DNA from: CBDUEF01 sp018063485
Lineage (GTDB): Bacteria > Pseudomonadota > Alphaproteobacteria > Rhodobacterales > Rhodobacteraceae
Direction of reading: 5' to 3'
Assembly (NCBI GenBank): GCA_037045435.1
Contig: JBAOID010000025.1
Coordinates: forward strand, 1-64,000
Length of the DNA: 64,000 bases
The translations under genes were made by a program, and so were the position numbers. The notes under the pieces are model-generated. The model ran no database searches. It saw only the letters and a list, made by a program, of their open reading frames with translations, and was not told where the DNA came from. Below are positions 35,359-45,690 of the stretch, in pieces (position 1 is the stretch's first letter; each line of letters opens with the position of its first letter).

Positions 35359-36542
35359 TGATTTCAGTCGAAGATGCTCTCGCCCGCGTTCTGGCCCTTG
35401 CTGCCCCATTGCCGCCCGAAACCGTCGCCCTGCGTGAGGCCTGTGGCCGCGTGCTTGCCGTCCCCGCGCTTGCCCGGCTGACACAACCGCCTTTTGACGC
35501 CTCGGCGATGGATGGCTACGCCTTGGGCCGGGTCGGGGCCAGCGGCGACAGCTTTACCGTCATCGGCGAATCCGGCGCGGGCCATGGCTTTGCAGGCCAA
35601 CTTGCCCCCGATCAAGCCATCCGCATCTTTACCGGTGCGCCGCTTCCCCAAGGCGCCGCAACCATTGTCATTCAGGAAAACACCACGGTTTCCGGCGCCC
35701 TGATCACCCTCACCGCCGACACCGCCGCCCGCGACAATATCCGCCCGCGCGGCCAGGATTTCGCCCAAGGTCAAGCCCTCGCTGCCCCGCGCCTCCTCAG
35801 ACCCAATGACCTGGCGCTGCTGGCCTCGATGAACATCCCCGAGGTCTTTGTCACCCGCCGACCCATCGTCGCCCTCATCGGCACCGGCGATGAGTTGGTG
35901 ATGCCCGGCGAAACCCCCGGCCCCGATCAGATCATCGCCTCGAACAGTTTCGCCCTTGCCGCCATGGTTCAGGCGGCGGGGGCCGAGGCCCGGATGCTGC
36001 CCATCGCCCGCGATACCGAGGCGGACCTGCGCATGGTCTTCAGCCTGACCGAGGGGGCCGATCTGATTGTCACCATCGGCGGTGCATCGGTAGGCGATCA
36101 CGATCTGGTCGGCAAGGTCGCCGCCGATCTGGGGCTGGAACGCGCCTTCTGGAAAATCGCCATGCGCCCCGGAAAACCGCTGATGGCGGGCAAGTTGGGC
36201 GGCATCCCGATGCTGGGCCTGCCCGGCAATCCGGTGTCGGCCATCGTTTGCGCCCATCTCTTCCTGTTACCGCTGCTGCGCGCCATGCAAGGCCTGCCCG
36301 ATCCCGCCCCACAAACCCGCCGCGCCCGGCTTTCCTCCGATCAACCTGCCAACGGCCCCCGCACGCATTACATGCGCGCGCGCCTTGCTGATGCGCCCGA
36401 TGGCCTGCCCACGATAACGCCCTTCGACAGCCAGGACTCGGCACTTTTGTCGATCCTGACCGAGGCCGACGCCTTGCTGATCCGCCCGGTGAATGATGGG
36501 CCACGCAGGGCGGGTGAGGCGATGGATTACTTGCCGATCTAG
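35358..36542 (+). CDS. moeA: Molybdopterin molybdotransferase
   Basis: MoeA inserts molybdate into adenylylated molybdopterin. I chose ATG 35358; a GTG at 35355 is also possible. Blocks: LTQPPFDASAMDGYALGRVG, FTGAPLPQGAATIVIQENTT, NIRPRGQDFAQGQALAAPRL, VALIGTGDELVMPGETPGPD, TIGGASVGDHDLVGKVAADL, and FWKIAMRPGKPLMAGKLGGI with PMLGLPGNPVSAIVCAHLFL. About 394 residues, normal. The start overlaps the moaC stop. Confidence 0.95.
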   Translation: MISVEDALARVLALAAPLPPETVALREACGRVLAVPALARLTQPPFDASAMDGYALGRVGASGDSFTVIGESGAGHGFAGQLAPDQAIRIFTGAPLPQGAATIVIQENTTVSGALITLTADTAARDNIRPRGQDFAQGQALAAPRLLRPNDLALLASMNIPEVFVTRRPIVALIGTGDELVMPGETPGPDQIIASNSFALAAMVQAAGAEARMLPIARDTEADLRMVFSLTEGADLIVTIGGASVGDHDLVGKVAADLGLERAFWKIAMRPGKPLMAGKLGGIPMLGLPGNPVSAIVCAHLFLLPLLRAMQGLPDPAPQTRRARLSSDQPANGPRTHYMRARLADAPDGLPTITPFDSQDSALLSILTEADALLIRPVNDGPRRAGEAMDYLPI

Positions 36543-36577
36543 ATGCGACAGAATGGCAAAGGCTTGACACAAAGCAA

Positions 36578-36592
36578 GAACGCTGCCAGAAC
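36578..36592 (+). promoter_or_regulatory. SOS (LexA) box in front of lexA
   Basis: GAAC-GCTGCCA-GAAC is the exact GAAC-N7-GAAC direct repeat recognised by LexA in Rhodobacter and other alphaproteobacteria. It lies 32 bp before the lexA start. A TTGACA at 36564-36569 could be the -35 element, so the box would cover the -10 region. LexA autoregulation is therefore likely. Confidence 0.8.
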
Positions 36593-36623
36593 AGAGCAAC
36601 AACACTGGCAACCAGGGGGCGAT

Positions 36624-37309
36624 ATGCTCACGCGCAAACAACTCGAACTGCTCGATTTCATCAAATCCCGGATGGATATTGATGGCGTGCCGCCCTCGTT
36701 CGATGAAATGAAAGATGCGCTTGATCTGCGATCCAAATCCGGCATCCACCGGCTGATCACCGCATTGGAAGAACGCGGCTTTATCCGCCGCCTTGCCCAC
36801 CGCGCCCGCGCGCTGGAAATCGTGAAGCTGCCCGAAGCGATGGAGAAGCCGGGTTTCTCACCCAGGGTGATTGTTGGTGACAGGGTTGCCCCCCCCGCAA
36901 TGCCGTCCCGATTGAGGCGGTTTATGCGTTGGAAATCCCCGTCATGGGCCGTATTGCGGCTGGCGTTCCGATTGAGGCGATCAGCCATGTCTCGCATCAC
37001 GTCGCCGTTCCCGGATCAATGCTTTCGGGGAATGGGCAGCATTATGCGCTTGAAGTCAAAGGCGATTCCATGATCGACGCAGGCATCAACGATGGCGATA
37101 TCGTGGTGATCCGCGAACAGAACACTGCCGAAAACGGCGATATCGTGGTGGCACTTGTCGAAGATGCCGAGGCCACTTTGAAACGCTTCCGCCGCAAGGG
37201 GGCCATGATCGCGCTCGAGGCTGCCAATCCGGCCTACGAAACCCGCGTGTTCCCCGATCACATGGTCAAGGTGCAGGGCCGTCTTGTCGGCCTGATCCGC
37301 AGCTACTGA
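36624..37309 (+). CDS. lexA: LexA repressor, one frameshift in a poly-C run
   Basis: The start is ATG 36624 (MLTRKQLELLDFIKSRMDID). The winged helix (PPSFDEMKDALDLRSKSGIH-RLITALEERGFI) is in the first frame. At a run of eight C near 36891-36898 the frame breaks; the second frame carries VPIEAVYALEIPVMGRIAAG, with the Ala-Gly cleavage site, then LEVKGDSMIDAGINDGDIVV (catalytic Ser) and VALVEDAEATLKRFRRKG (catalytic Lys). One missing C restores a 228-residue LexA. It represses DNA-damage genes and cleaves itself when RecA is active. The end overlaps comEC tail to tail. Confidence 0.93.
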
Positions 37310-39409
37310 CGGGCAAGCTGGGCACCCTTGGGCGTGGTCAGCACCATTTCCGCATGAATCGGCCTTGGTCCGCGCCACAAACGCGGCGCATCGCGCACCG
37401 GGCGCAGATGCAGCGCACCAGATTGCAGGGAAATCCCAATGGCCCCGGTCTCTTGCAGCACCGCGCGATCAATCAGCAGGCACCCTTTGGGTGGCACTTC
37501 TGCCAGTTGTGACGCGGCAAGGATCACAAAATCAGCAGCGTCACAGGCCGCAGCCAAGGCCGCCAGCCCGGCCTTGCCGCTTAGAACCAACCCGCTGAAC
37601 CCACCGATCTGAAACCGCCGCACCCCGCGCGGCCCGTCAAACCCCGCCCGTGCAGCCGCCAGCTCTTGTCCGGCCAGATCGCCATCATTCTCCAGCCAGC
37701 TTTGCGCCGCAAACCCTGCGCCCTTGGCCCCTGAAAGCGCGCGGCCCTCGCTCCCCATCAGCCCCACCAGCGCTCCGTCCGAACTGATCAAAGCCAGCGG
37801 TCGCGGGCTGATGGCCCACAAGGCCAGCGCAATCGCCATCGGCACCAAACCCAACATCCGCACCTTCCCCTGCCACAAGATCACCCACAGCGCGCCCAGT
37901 ACCAGCACCGGCATCACCCAATCCCCTGGCGACGGCACGCCTGTCACCGCGCCGTCCAGGTTGGCAACCCAATGAGCGATAAACAAGATCCAGCGCGCCG
38001 CCTGCTCCATCACCCAAAGTGCCGGGACAGCCAGGCCAATCGGTGCCAGCAGTGCCGCCACCGCACCCGCCCCCATCAGCAAGGACATCATCGGCACCGT
38101 CAGCAGATTGGCCAGCAATCCGTAGTCGGTAAAGCGGTTGAAATGCGCCGCAGCAAAAGGCGCGGTTGCAAGCCCCGCCAGCACCGAGGTCAGCACCAGC
38201 GTGAACACCGGCATCATCCAGCGTGGCACCTTTTCCGCCATCACCCCCCGGCTCAGCGCACCATAGCCCGCGATCAGCACGACGGTCGCGGCAAACGACA
38301 GTTGAAACCCTGGCTCGGTCAGCGATTCCGGCTCGGTGAGCATCAAGGCTATCCCCGCCAGCGCCACAGTTCGCAAGCTCAGTGCGCGCCGATCAAGCAG
38401 CACCGCGCCCAGCATCACACAGACCATCAAGAACGCCCGCTCGGTCGCCACATTCGCCCCCGACAGCAGCAAATAGAACAGCGCCACGCCAAAGGCCGCC
38501 ACCGCCGCCACCTTCTTGCTGTTGATCCTCAGCGCCACAGGCGGCACCAAGGCCACGCCATAGCGCACCAGAAAGAACACAAACCCGGTCAGGAATGCCA
38601 TGTTCATTCCCGAAATCGCCAGCAAATGCGCCAGGTTCGAATCGCGCAACGCTTTCACCGTATCCAGCGAAATCCCCGACCTGTCCCCCGTCATCACTCC
38701 ACTTGAAAAAGCCCCCGCGTCGCCGGGCACCGCCGCCATGATTGCATTGGAAAGCCGAGTGCGCAGCCGGTTGATCTCCTGGGTGCCCAGCTCAGGCTCT
38801 TGCCACAGCATCACGGGCGAGCGCGTATACCCTACAGCCCCCAATTGATCGAAAAACGCCATGCGCCGGAAATCGAACCCACCCGGCTCGGCCGCAGCTT
38901 CGGGGGCCGACAAGAAAACCCGTCAGCAGCACCACTTGCCCCGGCTCTGGTGTAACCCCTTTCCCGCGCAGGGAAATCCGCACCCTCAGCGGCGTGCGCG
39001 CCGGGGCGACATCCTCCAATACCACCTGATCCAGAAGCACCCGCAGGGCATCCGATTGCGAGCGGTCAATTTCAATCACCCGGCCCTGCACTGCACCATA
39101 AAACCGAAACTCCAGCATCGGGGCGGCCACAGAATGGGCGCGAAAGCCAGCGGCCAGCAGCCCCGCCAACAGCGCAGCCACAATCGCCGCCATTGGCTGC
39201 ATCAGATCAGGACCAAGCCAATAGCCCAGAGCGGCCAGCCCCAGCCCACAAAGCGCGGCCAGATAAAACCCCGCAGTCGGCTCATACGGCAGCGCGAACC
39301 AGATCGAAATCCCGATTGCCAGAAACACCGCCAGCCAGGGGAACAGCGTTCCGCGCGCCGCAAGCAGCGCCTCCAACGGCATGAGCAGAACCGCTTTCAG
39401 GCTCGCCAC
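37303..39409 (-). CDS. ComEC/Rec2-family DNA-uptake channel, one frameshift
   Basis: I chose GTG 39409, with GGGGGAAACAAG upstream; ATG 39382 is an alternative. The N-terminal DUF4131 part runs LFPWLAVFLAIGISIWFALP to RVRISLRGKGVTPEPGQVVL-LTGFL. One extra base near 38911-38914 shifts to the frame with SAPEAAAEPGGFDFRRMAFF, SSGVMTGDRSGISLDTVKAL and LRDSNLAHLLAISGMNMAFL (the competence domain HLLAISG motif). Many helices follow, then a soluble C-terminal region without a full lactamase metal site. Removing the base gives 701 residues. ComEC passes single-stranded DNA across the inner membrane. Confidence 0.88.
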
Positions 39410-39506
39410 CTTGTTTCCCCCACGATATTTGCCTAAAGGTTGCGCCAGACTAGCCCGGTCATGGTTTCCCAATGGTTAACCGGATTGGACCTTCAAAGGA
39501 CACGCC

Positions 39507-40907
39507 ATGACAGCCCAGATCGTCACCCGCTTTGCCCCGTCTCCCACCGGATACCTGCACATCGGCGGAGCGCGCACGGCGCTGTTCAACTGGCTTTATG
39601 CCCGCGGGCGCGGCGGCAAATTCCTGCTGCGCATCGAAGATACCGACCGCGAACGCTCTACCCCCGAGGCAACGGCAGCGATTTTGCAGGGCCTCACCTG
39701 GCTTGGCCTTGATTGGGATGGCGATGTGGTCAGCCAGTTTGACCGCAAGGGCCGTCACGCCGAAGTGGCGCATGAGATGCTTGCACGCGGAACAGCCTAT
39801 AAGTGCTTCTCGACGCAGGAAGAAATCGCCATCTTCCGCGCCGAGGCCGAGGCGCGTGGCTCTTACGCCCTGTTCCAAAGCCCTTGGCGCGATGCCGATC
39901 CTGCCGGCCATCCCGATGCGCCCTATGTGATCAGGATGCGTGCGCCGCGGGTCGGTGAAACCGTGATCGCGGATCAGGTGCAGGGCCGGGTGGTGATCCA
40001 GAACTCAACCTTGGACGACATGATTTGTTTACGCTCTGACGCTACACCCACCTATATGCTGGCGGTTGTGGTCGATGATCACGACATGGGCGTTACGCAT
40101 GTGATCCGGGGGGATGATCATTTGAATAACGCCGCACGTCAGACGATGGTTTATCAGGCGATGGGCTGGGATGTCCCGGTTTGGGCGCATATTCCTTTGA
40201 TCCACGGGCCGGATGGCAAGAAACTGTCGAAACGCCACGGCGCTACCGGGCTCGAGGAGTATCAGGCCATGGGCTACCCGGCAGCGGGGATGCGCAACTA
40301 TCTCACCCGGTTGGGCTGGGCACATGGCGATGCCGAGATTTTCACGACGGCTGAGGCGATGAGAATGTTCAATCTGGACGGAATAGGCCGCGCGCCCGCC
40401 CGGCTTGATTTCAAGAAACTGGAAAACACCTGTGGCCATCACATTGCCATGACTGGCGATGCTGCACTGCTGCATGAGCTTGAGGCGTTCTTGGTGGTTT
40501 CGGGCCATCCCACCTTGACGGATCATCAGCGCGACCTGCTTGCCAAGGCCATGTATTGCCTCAAGGATCGCGCCAAAACCTTCCCGGAGCTACTTGATAA
40601 AGCACATTTTATCATGGAATCGCGACCCATTTCACCCGACGAGGCAGCGGCGAAGGCGCTTGATACGGTATCCCGTGGTATACTGAGAATATTGACGCCG
40701 CGCTTGCAAAATGTTAGATGGAACAAAGAGACGCTTGAACCGTTGCTCACCGACTTTGCCGCCGAAAACGGCATCGGATTTGGCAAACTTGCCGCACCAT
40801 TGCGGGCAGCCCTTGCCGGTCGAACGGCGACTCCAAGTGTCTATGACATGATGCTCGTCATCGGTCAGCACGAAACGATCGCCCGGCTTGCGGACGCCGC
40901 AGCCTGA
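39507..40907 (+). CDS. gltX: Glutamyl-tRNA synthetase
   Basis: The 466-residue class I synthetase is intact: RFAPSPTGYLHIGGARTALF (HIGH-like HIGG), LLRIEDTDRERSTPEATAAI, YMLAVVVDDHDMGVTHVIRG, and GPDGKKLSKRHGATGLEEYQ (KMSKS-like KLSKR). The C-terminal anticodon domain runs to QHETIARLADAA. It charges tRNA-Glu. It is transcribed away from comEC, just upstream of gltA. Confidence 0.96.
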   Translation: MTAQIVTRFAPSPTGYLHIGGARTALFNWLYARGRGGKFLLRIEDTDRERSTPEATAAILQGLTWLGLDWDGDVVSQFDRKGRHAEVAHEMLARGTAYKCFSTQEEIAIFRAEAEARGSYALFQSPWRDADPAGHPDAPYVIRMRAPRVGETVIADQVQGRVVIQNSTLDDMICLRSDATPTYMLAVVVDDHDMGVTHVIRGDDHLNNAARQTMVYQAMGWDVPVWAHIPLIHGPDGKKLSKRHGATGLEEYQAMGYPAAGMRNYLTRLGWAHGDAEIFTTAEAMRMFNLDGIGRAPARLDFKKLENTCGHHIAMTGDAALLHELEAFLVVSGHPTLTDHQRDLLAKAMYCLKDRAKTFPELLDKAHFIMESRPISPDEAAAKALDTVSRGILRILTPRLQNVRWNKETLEPLLTDFAAENGIGFGKLAAPLRAALAGRTATPSVYDMMLVIGQHETIARLADAAA

Positions 40908-40974
40908 TTTACGCCGACGGGCCTGAACTGAACCGCTGCCCTTGCCGGGTGGCCGCCACAACTGGGGACGCATG

Positions 40975-42271
40975 ATGACCGAGACCAAAAGATCCGCGAC
41001 GCTGAACCTTGACGGCAAGAGCTATGATCTGCCAATTCATTCCCCAACCATGGGGCCAGATGTGGTCGATATCCGCAAACTCTACGCGGAAGCGGATGTT
41101 TTCACCTATGATCCCGGCTTCACATCGACCGCCGCCTGCGAAAGCTCGATCACCTTCATTGATGGCGACAAGGGCGAATTGCTCTATCGCGGCTACCCGA
41201 TCGAGCAGTTGGCCGACCAATCCACCCATCTTGAAGTGTGTTTTCTGCTGCTTTACGGCGAATTGCCGACCGCCACACAACTGGCCGATTTCGAAAGCCG
41301 CGTATCCCGGCACACGATGGTACACGAGCAATTGCATAACTTCTTTCGCGGTTTCCGGCGCGACAGCCACCCGATGGCAACCATGGTCGGCGTGGTCGGC
41401 GCGATGTCTGCCTTCTACCATGACAGTCTGGACATAAACGACGAATGGCAGCGCGAAGTGGCTGCGATCCGCATGGTTGCGAAACTGCCGACCATCGCGG
41501 CCATGGCCTATAAATACTCGATCGGTCAGCCCTTCGTTTATCCGCAAGAACAGCCTCGATTATGCGGGCAATTTCCTGCACATGTGTTTTTCGGTTCCGG
41601 CTGAAGAATACGTCGTAAACCCGATTCTGGCCAAGGCGCTTGACCGGATCATGATGCTGCACGCCGATCATGAGCAAAACGCCTCCACCTCGACCGTGCG
41701 GCTGGCGGGTTCATCCGGGGCCAATCCCTTTGCCTGTATCGCCGCCGGAATCGCCTGCCTCTGGGGCCCGGCACATGGCGGGGCCAATCAGGCCTGCCTT
41801 GAAATGCTGCGCGAAATTGGCACGGTGGACCGCATCCCCGAATATATCGCCAAGGCCAAAGACAAAGACTCCGGCTTCCGCCTGATGGGCTTTGGCCACC
41901 GCGTCTACAAGAACTTCGATCCGCGCGCGACCGTGCTGAAGGAATCCGCTGATGAGGTGCTGGAGCTGTTGGGTATCCACAACAACCCCACGCTTCAGGT
42001 TGCCAAAGAGTTGGAACGGATCGCCTTGCAAGATGAGTATTTCATCTCGAAAAAGCTCTATCCCAACGTCGATTTCTATTCGGGAATCATCCTCGATGCG
42101 ATGGGTTTCCCCACCTCGATGTTCACGCCGATCTTTGCGATTTCGCGCACTGTGGGCTGGATCGCACAGTGGAAAGAGATGATTGCCGAGAAAAATCAAA
42201 AGATCGGCCGCCCGCGTCAGCTCTATATCGGCGAGAAGACCCGCAATTATGTCAATGTGAAGCATCGCTAG
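40975..42271 (+). CDS. gltA: Citrate synthase, one frameshift
   Basis: GltA condenses oxaloacetate and acetyl-CoA. I chose ATG 40975 (MTETKRSATLNLDGKSYDLP). The first frame holds VFTYDPGFTSTAACESSITF and ELLYRGYPIEQLADQSTHLE up to SIGQPFVYP. An extra C near 41545 shifts to the frame with NSLDYAGNFLHMCFSVPAEE, LHADHEQNASTSTVRLAGSS (catalytic His), WGPAHGGANQACLEMLREIG (catalytic His) and LMGFGHRVYKNFDPRATVLK (His; catalytic Asp in PNVDFYSG). Removing the base gives 431 residues, the normal type II length. A hairpin terminator follows. Confidence 0.95.
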
Positions 42272-42278
42272 AAATCAG

Positions 42279-42299
42279 GGGCGGCCTGATCGGCCGCCC
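42279..42299 (+). terminator. Rho-independent-like terminator after gltA
   Basis: GGGCGGCC-TGATC-GGCCGCCC, an 8-bp perfect stem, is followed by TGTTTC. It starts 8 bp after the gltA stop. The T-run is poor, but the position is right. Confidence 0.6.
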
Positions 42300-42313
42300 T
42301 GTTTCTCGACGCC

Positions 42314-43051
42314 ATGAAAGCCCAAGCCCCGCGTCTGTTGCTTCTGGACCTTGCCCGCAGCCTGGCGCTGCTGGGGATGGTGGCATTTCATCTGAGCTAT
42401 GATCTGCTGATGTTCGGCATATTGCCGGCAAGTTATGCCGGCAGCACGGTATTTTATTTTCACGCCCGCATTGTCGCGGGCAGCTTCATCTTTTTGGCCG
42501 GGCTTGGCCTTTGGTTGGCGCATGGGTCCGGCATCCGTTGGCCCGCGTTCTGGCGCCGGTTTGTCAAGATCATCGGAGCAGCGGCCCTGGTAACACTGGC
42601 AACCTGGCTGGCCATGCCCGATTACTACATCTATTTCGGTATCTTGCATGCCATCGCAGTTTACAGCCTGCTGGGCCTTTTGGTGTTACGCCTTCCCGGC
42701 CCGCTGATTGCGATTCTCGCCACGGCGATCTTTGCCGGAGGCTGGCTGCTGCCTGGGGAAATCTTCAACGCAGCATGGTTGCGGTTCACCGGTCTGGGCA
42801 CCCTGCCCGCCATGACCGTCGATTTTGAGCCTTTATTCCCTTGGTTCGGAACCTTTCTTTATGGAGTGGCCGTTGGAAAGATCGGCCAAACCGTTGATTT
42901 ATGGGCAAGGCTCGCGCGCTGGCCGCCTGGGCCTGCACCGATCCTGTCGCGCATTGGCTGGCCCGGACGCCACAGCTTGCCGATCTATCTGATCCACCAA
43001 CCGGTCCTGATCGGGCTGGTCTGGGCCTATGCCACCCTGCGCGGCCAGTAA
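42314..43051 (+). CDS. DUF1624 (heparan-alpha-glucosaminide acetyltransferase-like) membrane protein
   Basis: The 245-residue protein has about seven hydrophobic segments. The DUF1624 signature is at the N-terminus: LLLLDLARSLALLGMVAFHL-SYDLLMFG (Asp and His region), then FYFHARIVAGSFIFLAGLGL, YIYFGILHAIAVYSLLGLLV, and FPWFGTFLYGVAVGK. Near the end, SRIGWPGRHSLPIYLIHQPV is the usual C-terminal block. Such proteins may acetylate a sugar or lipid across the membrane; the substrate here is unknown. Confidence 0.85.
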   Translation: MKAQAPRLLLLDLARSLALLGMVAFHLSYDLLMFGILPASYAGSTVFYFHARIVAGSFIFLAGLGLWLAHGSGIRWPAFWRRFVKIIGAAALVTLATWLAMPDYYIYFGILHAIAVYSLLGLLVLRLPGPLIAILATAIFAGGWLLPGEIFNAAWLRFTGLGTLPAMTVDFEPLFPWFGTFLYGVAVGKIGQTVDLWARLARWPPGPAPILSRIGWPGRHSLPIYLIHQPVLIGLVWAYATLRGQ

Positions 43052-43115
43052 CTGGCGTTTGCCCAAACATGGCAGCAAGACTTGCGCGGCGGTTGGGCGA
43101 TGCGGATAAATGCCG

Positions 43116-44108
43116 CTACAACCGGCAAATCAACGGCCATTTGCGCCAGCGGTAGCCGCGCGGGACAGCGGCAGAGGGATGGATGGATTCAGATGGATCA
43201 AGCCCGATCAGACGTTTGCGGCGCAAAAGAAAGAACAGCCCAAAGCCACGCACCGTGCCAACCATGGGTGCCATCGGATCGCAAGGGTAGCGTGCTTGCC
43301 AGCCCCGAGGCAACGACAGCCCCACCGTTTCGGCGCGGCCCAACATCCAGACCAGCGGAATGTTGGCCAAGGGCCGGGCCGCTGCAAAATCCCCGATATT
43401 GCCGCCAATATCGGCATGAGCGCCGCGAAACCACACTTGCTCGACAGTGATCTCACACCCTTTCGGGCATTCCCATAGCACCGGCGCAAAGGCAACTCTG
43501 GTTTCATTGATCGCCAGGGCATGAAATCCGTGCTTGATCGAGCGGCCCAACTGATGGCTGTGAAAATCATGTTGGCCGCCGAGCATCCAGAAAAACGGCA
43601 ACCGCAGACCCAGGGCTTTGACCGTATCCCAGGCTCCCACCATCTGCACCGGCGCGTCCGCATGGCAAAAGCGGCGGGAAAAAGCCCGGGAAGAGGTGCT
43701 TTCAGGATTGTTCTGGTAGTGCCGGTAGCACAGTCGCACGCCGCGCTCGGTGGCATGTTCGCGCTTGAGCAGGCCCACCCGGTCGATCACTCCGGCCAAG
43801 GAGCGCACCGCATAACCTCCTCGTGAATAGCCGAAAAGAAAGATCCGGTCGCCCTCGCGGTAGTGGCTGGCCAGCCACCCGTAGGCGCGGCGGATCTGGC
43901 GATTGATGCCACGTCCCAAGACGATATCCATCCCGTGCCGCCAGCCTTCCCATTGCAGGCCTTGCTCATAATAGACCGTCATATCCGTCTTGCGACCCTG
44001 TTCGGTCAGCAATTGGTAGAGCAGACCCGCATTGCCCTCCTGGCCCTGGGCAAGCGTTGACATCGTGCCATCGAGGATGATGACATGATCCACCCTCCCG
44101 CGCTGCAC
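43116..44108 (-). CDS. DUF2235-family alpha/beta hydrolase-like protein
   Basis: The frame from GTG 44108 gives 330 residues with VDHVIILDGTMSTLAQGQEG and the nucleophile elbow RIFLFGYSRGGYAVRSLAGV (GYSRGG), APVQMVGAWDTVKALGL (acid region), and WFRGAHADIGGN (His region). These are the DUF2235 marks; T6SS Tle1-type phospholipases belong here, but no T6SS genes are near. The open frame continues upstream of 44108 as DRLKLWWHGKPAATQPAAGP-IEGV without an obvious ATG, so the real start is probably about 60-70 bp further up or hidden by a sequence error. Confidence 0.8.
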   Translation of the reverse strand: MQRGRVDHVIILDGTMSTLAQGQEGNAGLLYQLLTEQGRKTDMTVYYEQGLQWEGWRHGMDIVLGRGINRQIRRAYGWLASHYREGDRIFLFGYSRGGYAVRSLAGVIDRVGLLKREHATERGVRLCYRHYQNNPESTSSRAFSRRFCHADAPVQMVGAWDTVKALGLRLPFFWMLGGQHDFHSHQLGRSIKHGFHALAINETRVAFAPVLWECPKGCEITVEQVWFRGAHADIGGNIGDFAAARPLANIPLVWMLGRAETVGLSLPRGWQARYPCDPMAPMVGTVRGFGLFFLLRRKRLIGLDPSESIHPSAAVPRGYRWRKWPLICRL

Positions 44109-44332
44109 CCCTTCGATCGGACCAGCAGCGGGTTGGGTGGCGGCAGGTTTTCCGTGCCACCACAGCTTGAGGCGATCAAAGAACGACAGCGCCCACCCCC
44201 TTGCGCAAGGCGGCTGCGTGCCAAACTGCGTTTTCCGCTTTCGCTACCATCACCTGTTGCCCCAGATACCGGGGCAAGGCTACGCCGCCGACAGGATTTG
44301 GTCCAGTCGGCGGCGCAAGAATCTGCGGGTGC

Positions 44333-45478
44333 TCAGAGGTTTTGTGACAGAACCGTCGCCATGCCAAGTTCGCCAAAGCCGTTGAAACGGCTATTGGTCA
44401 CAGTGGAGTAGGCCCCCATCCCATGGATGATCACATAATCTCCCTCGGCAATATCGTCGGGGAAAGGCAGATCACCCGGCAGGCGATCAACCAAATCGCA
44501 GGTCGGCCCAAAGCAGATGCGCGGCAAGATCGGGCCGGTGCGCCGCTGCCCCTCGGGCGAGATCACTTCGATGCGGTCAATGATGCCCACCTGCCCCAGT
44601 TCGAACAGCGAACCATAGAGCCCGTCGTTCAGAAACACATGCATATCATCGCGCACCGCTTTGACCCGTGCGGCCAGCGTAAAGGCATCACCGCACAGCG
44701 CGCGCCCCGGCTCGCAGATCAGTGCCGGACGGTCCGCTCCGAAGGCCTCGGTTGCCACTCGGTTGATCGTGGCAAAGGTCGCCTCCAACTGCGGCAGAAC
44801 GCCCACGGCGCGGTGGTTTGGAAAGCCCCCGCCCACATTCAGCCTTGCAATCTTGACCCCCGCCTTGCGCGCGATCACCGCAGCTTCACGGATATACGCA
44901 GCCCAGGCCGCAGGATCGGTGCATTGCGTGCCAGGGTGGAAAGTGATTGACGCAATAAACCCAGCCGCTGCCACGGTTTTCAACAGGTCAACCGCAGCTT
45001 CGGCTGTGGCCCCGAATTTCGCTCCGAAGTTATAGGCTGCCCCTGCCACCGGCAGTTTGAAGCGCACGGAAATCTCGCAACCTTCGGGCGGAACCATTTC
45101 GATCAGCTTGGCCAATTCGCTGGCGGAATCCACCGAATAGGATTTCACCTTGCGCCCGACCGAATGGGCAATCTCGGCACGGCTGCGCACCGGGTTGTTG
45201 TAGTGAATGGCCGCATCGGGGGCCAGACGGCGGATAAGATCAATCTCGAAGGGCGAGGCGCAATCAAAACCCTTGATGCCAGCCGCGATCAGATTTTCGA
45301 TCACTTCCTCACCGGGGTTGGATTTGACGGCATAGGTCACCAGCCCCGGAAATCCCTCAAGGAACCGGCGCGCCACCGCCTGCACGGCCGTGGGCTCAAA
45401 AAACAGCACCGGGTTTTCCGGTTGCTGATTGCGAAGAAACTCGGTCGGATTGGTCCAGATTGATTTGGACAGTCCCAT
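44333..45478 (-). CDS. Type III PLP-dependent decarboxylase (ornithine/lysine decarboxylase-like)
   Basis: I chose ATG 45478 (MGLSKSIWTNPTEFLRNQQP), 381 residues, with AAAGGA 11 nt upstream. The alanine-racemase-like barrel is clear: LVTYAVKSNPGEEVIENLIA (PLP Lys), GFDCASPFEIDLI, ITFHPGTQC, LNVGGGFPNH (PLP phosphate loop), ALICEPGRALCGDA, CFGPTCDLVDRLPGDL (active-site Cys from the partner subunit), and MGAYSTVTNSRFNGF. Eukaryote-type ODCs share this order. It likely makes putrescine or cadaverine; specificity is not certain. A divergent Lrp-type regulator lies 212 bp away. Confidence 0.88.
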   Translation of the reverse strand: MGLSKSIWTNPTEFLRNQQPENPVLFFEPTAVQAVARRFLEGFPGLVTYAVKSNPGEEVIENLIAAGIKGFDCASPFEIDLIRRLAPDAAIHYNNPVRSRAEIAHSVGRKVKSYSVDSASELAKLIEMVPPEGCEISVRFKLPVAGAAYNFGAKFGATAEAAVDLLKTVAAAGFIASITFHPGTQCTDPAAWAAYIREAAVIARKAGVKIARLNVGGGFPNHRAVGVLPQLEATFATINRVATEAFGADRPALICEPGRALCGDAFTLAARVKAVRDDMHVFLNDGLYGSLFELGQVGIIDRIEVISPEGQRRTGPILPRICFGPTCDLVDRLPGDLPFPDDIAEGDYVIIHGMGAYSTVTNSRFNGFGELGMATVLSQNL

Positions 45479-45662
45479 CGGCGTGATCCTTTCTGCCAAC
45501 AAGATGCAAGTCCTCCCGTTGCCTGTCATGGACATCAAGACACCTGCATGGTTTTTCCAACCAGGCCAGGTGCGTATGAGCCGCCCTTTTCCTGCAACTA
45601 GGATGCCGCATATGGGGCACAACTTCACCGAACAAAACCATATAACTGCCGGAAAACTTCGT

Positions 45663-45668
45663 TATAAT
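45663..45668 (+). promoter_or_regulatory. Likely -10 box of the Lrp-type gene
   Basis: A perfect TATAAT lies 23-28 bp before the chosen start at 45691, between it and the divergent decarboxylase gene. An AAGGA ribosome site (45676-45680) is between. A -35 match is not obvious. If transcription starts about 7 nt after the box, ATG 45691 and not the ATG at 45667 is the start. Confidence 0.5.
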
Positions 45669-45690
45669 GACGAAAAAGGATACATACTGC

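Noticed and set aside
43116..44108. DUF2235 protein as a type VI secretion phospholipase effector.
   Set aside because: The GYSRGG elbow fits the family, but no VgrG, immunity or T6SS gene is near, so only the domain family is reported.
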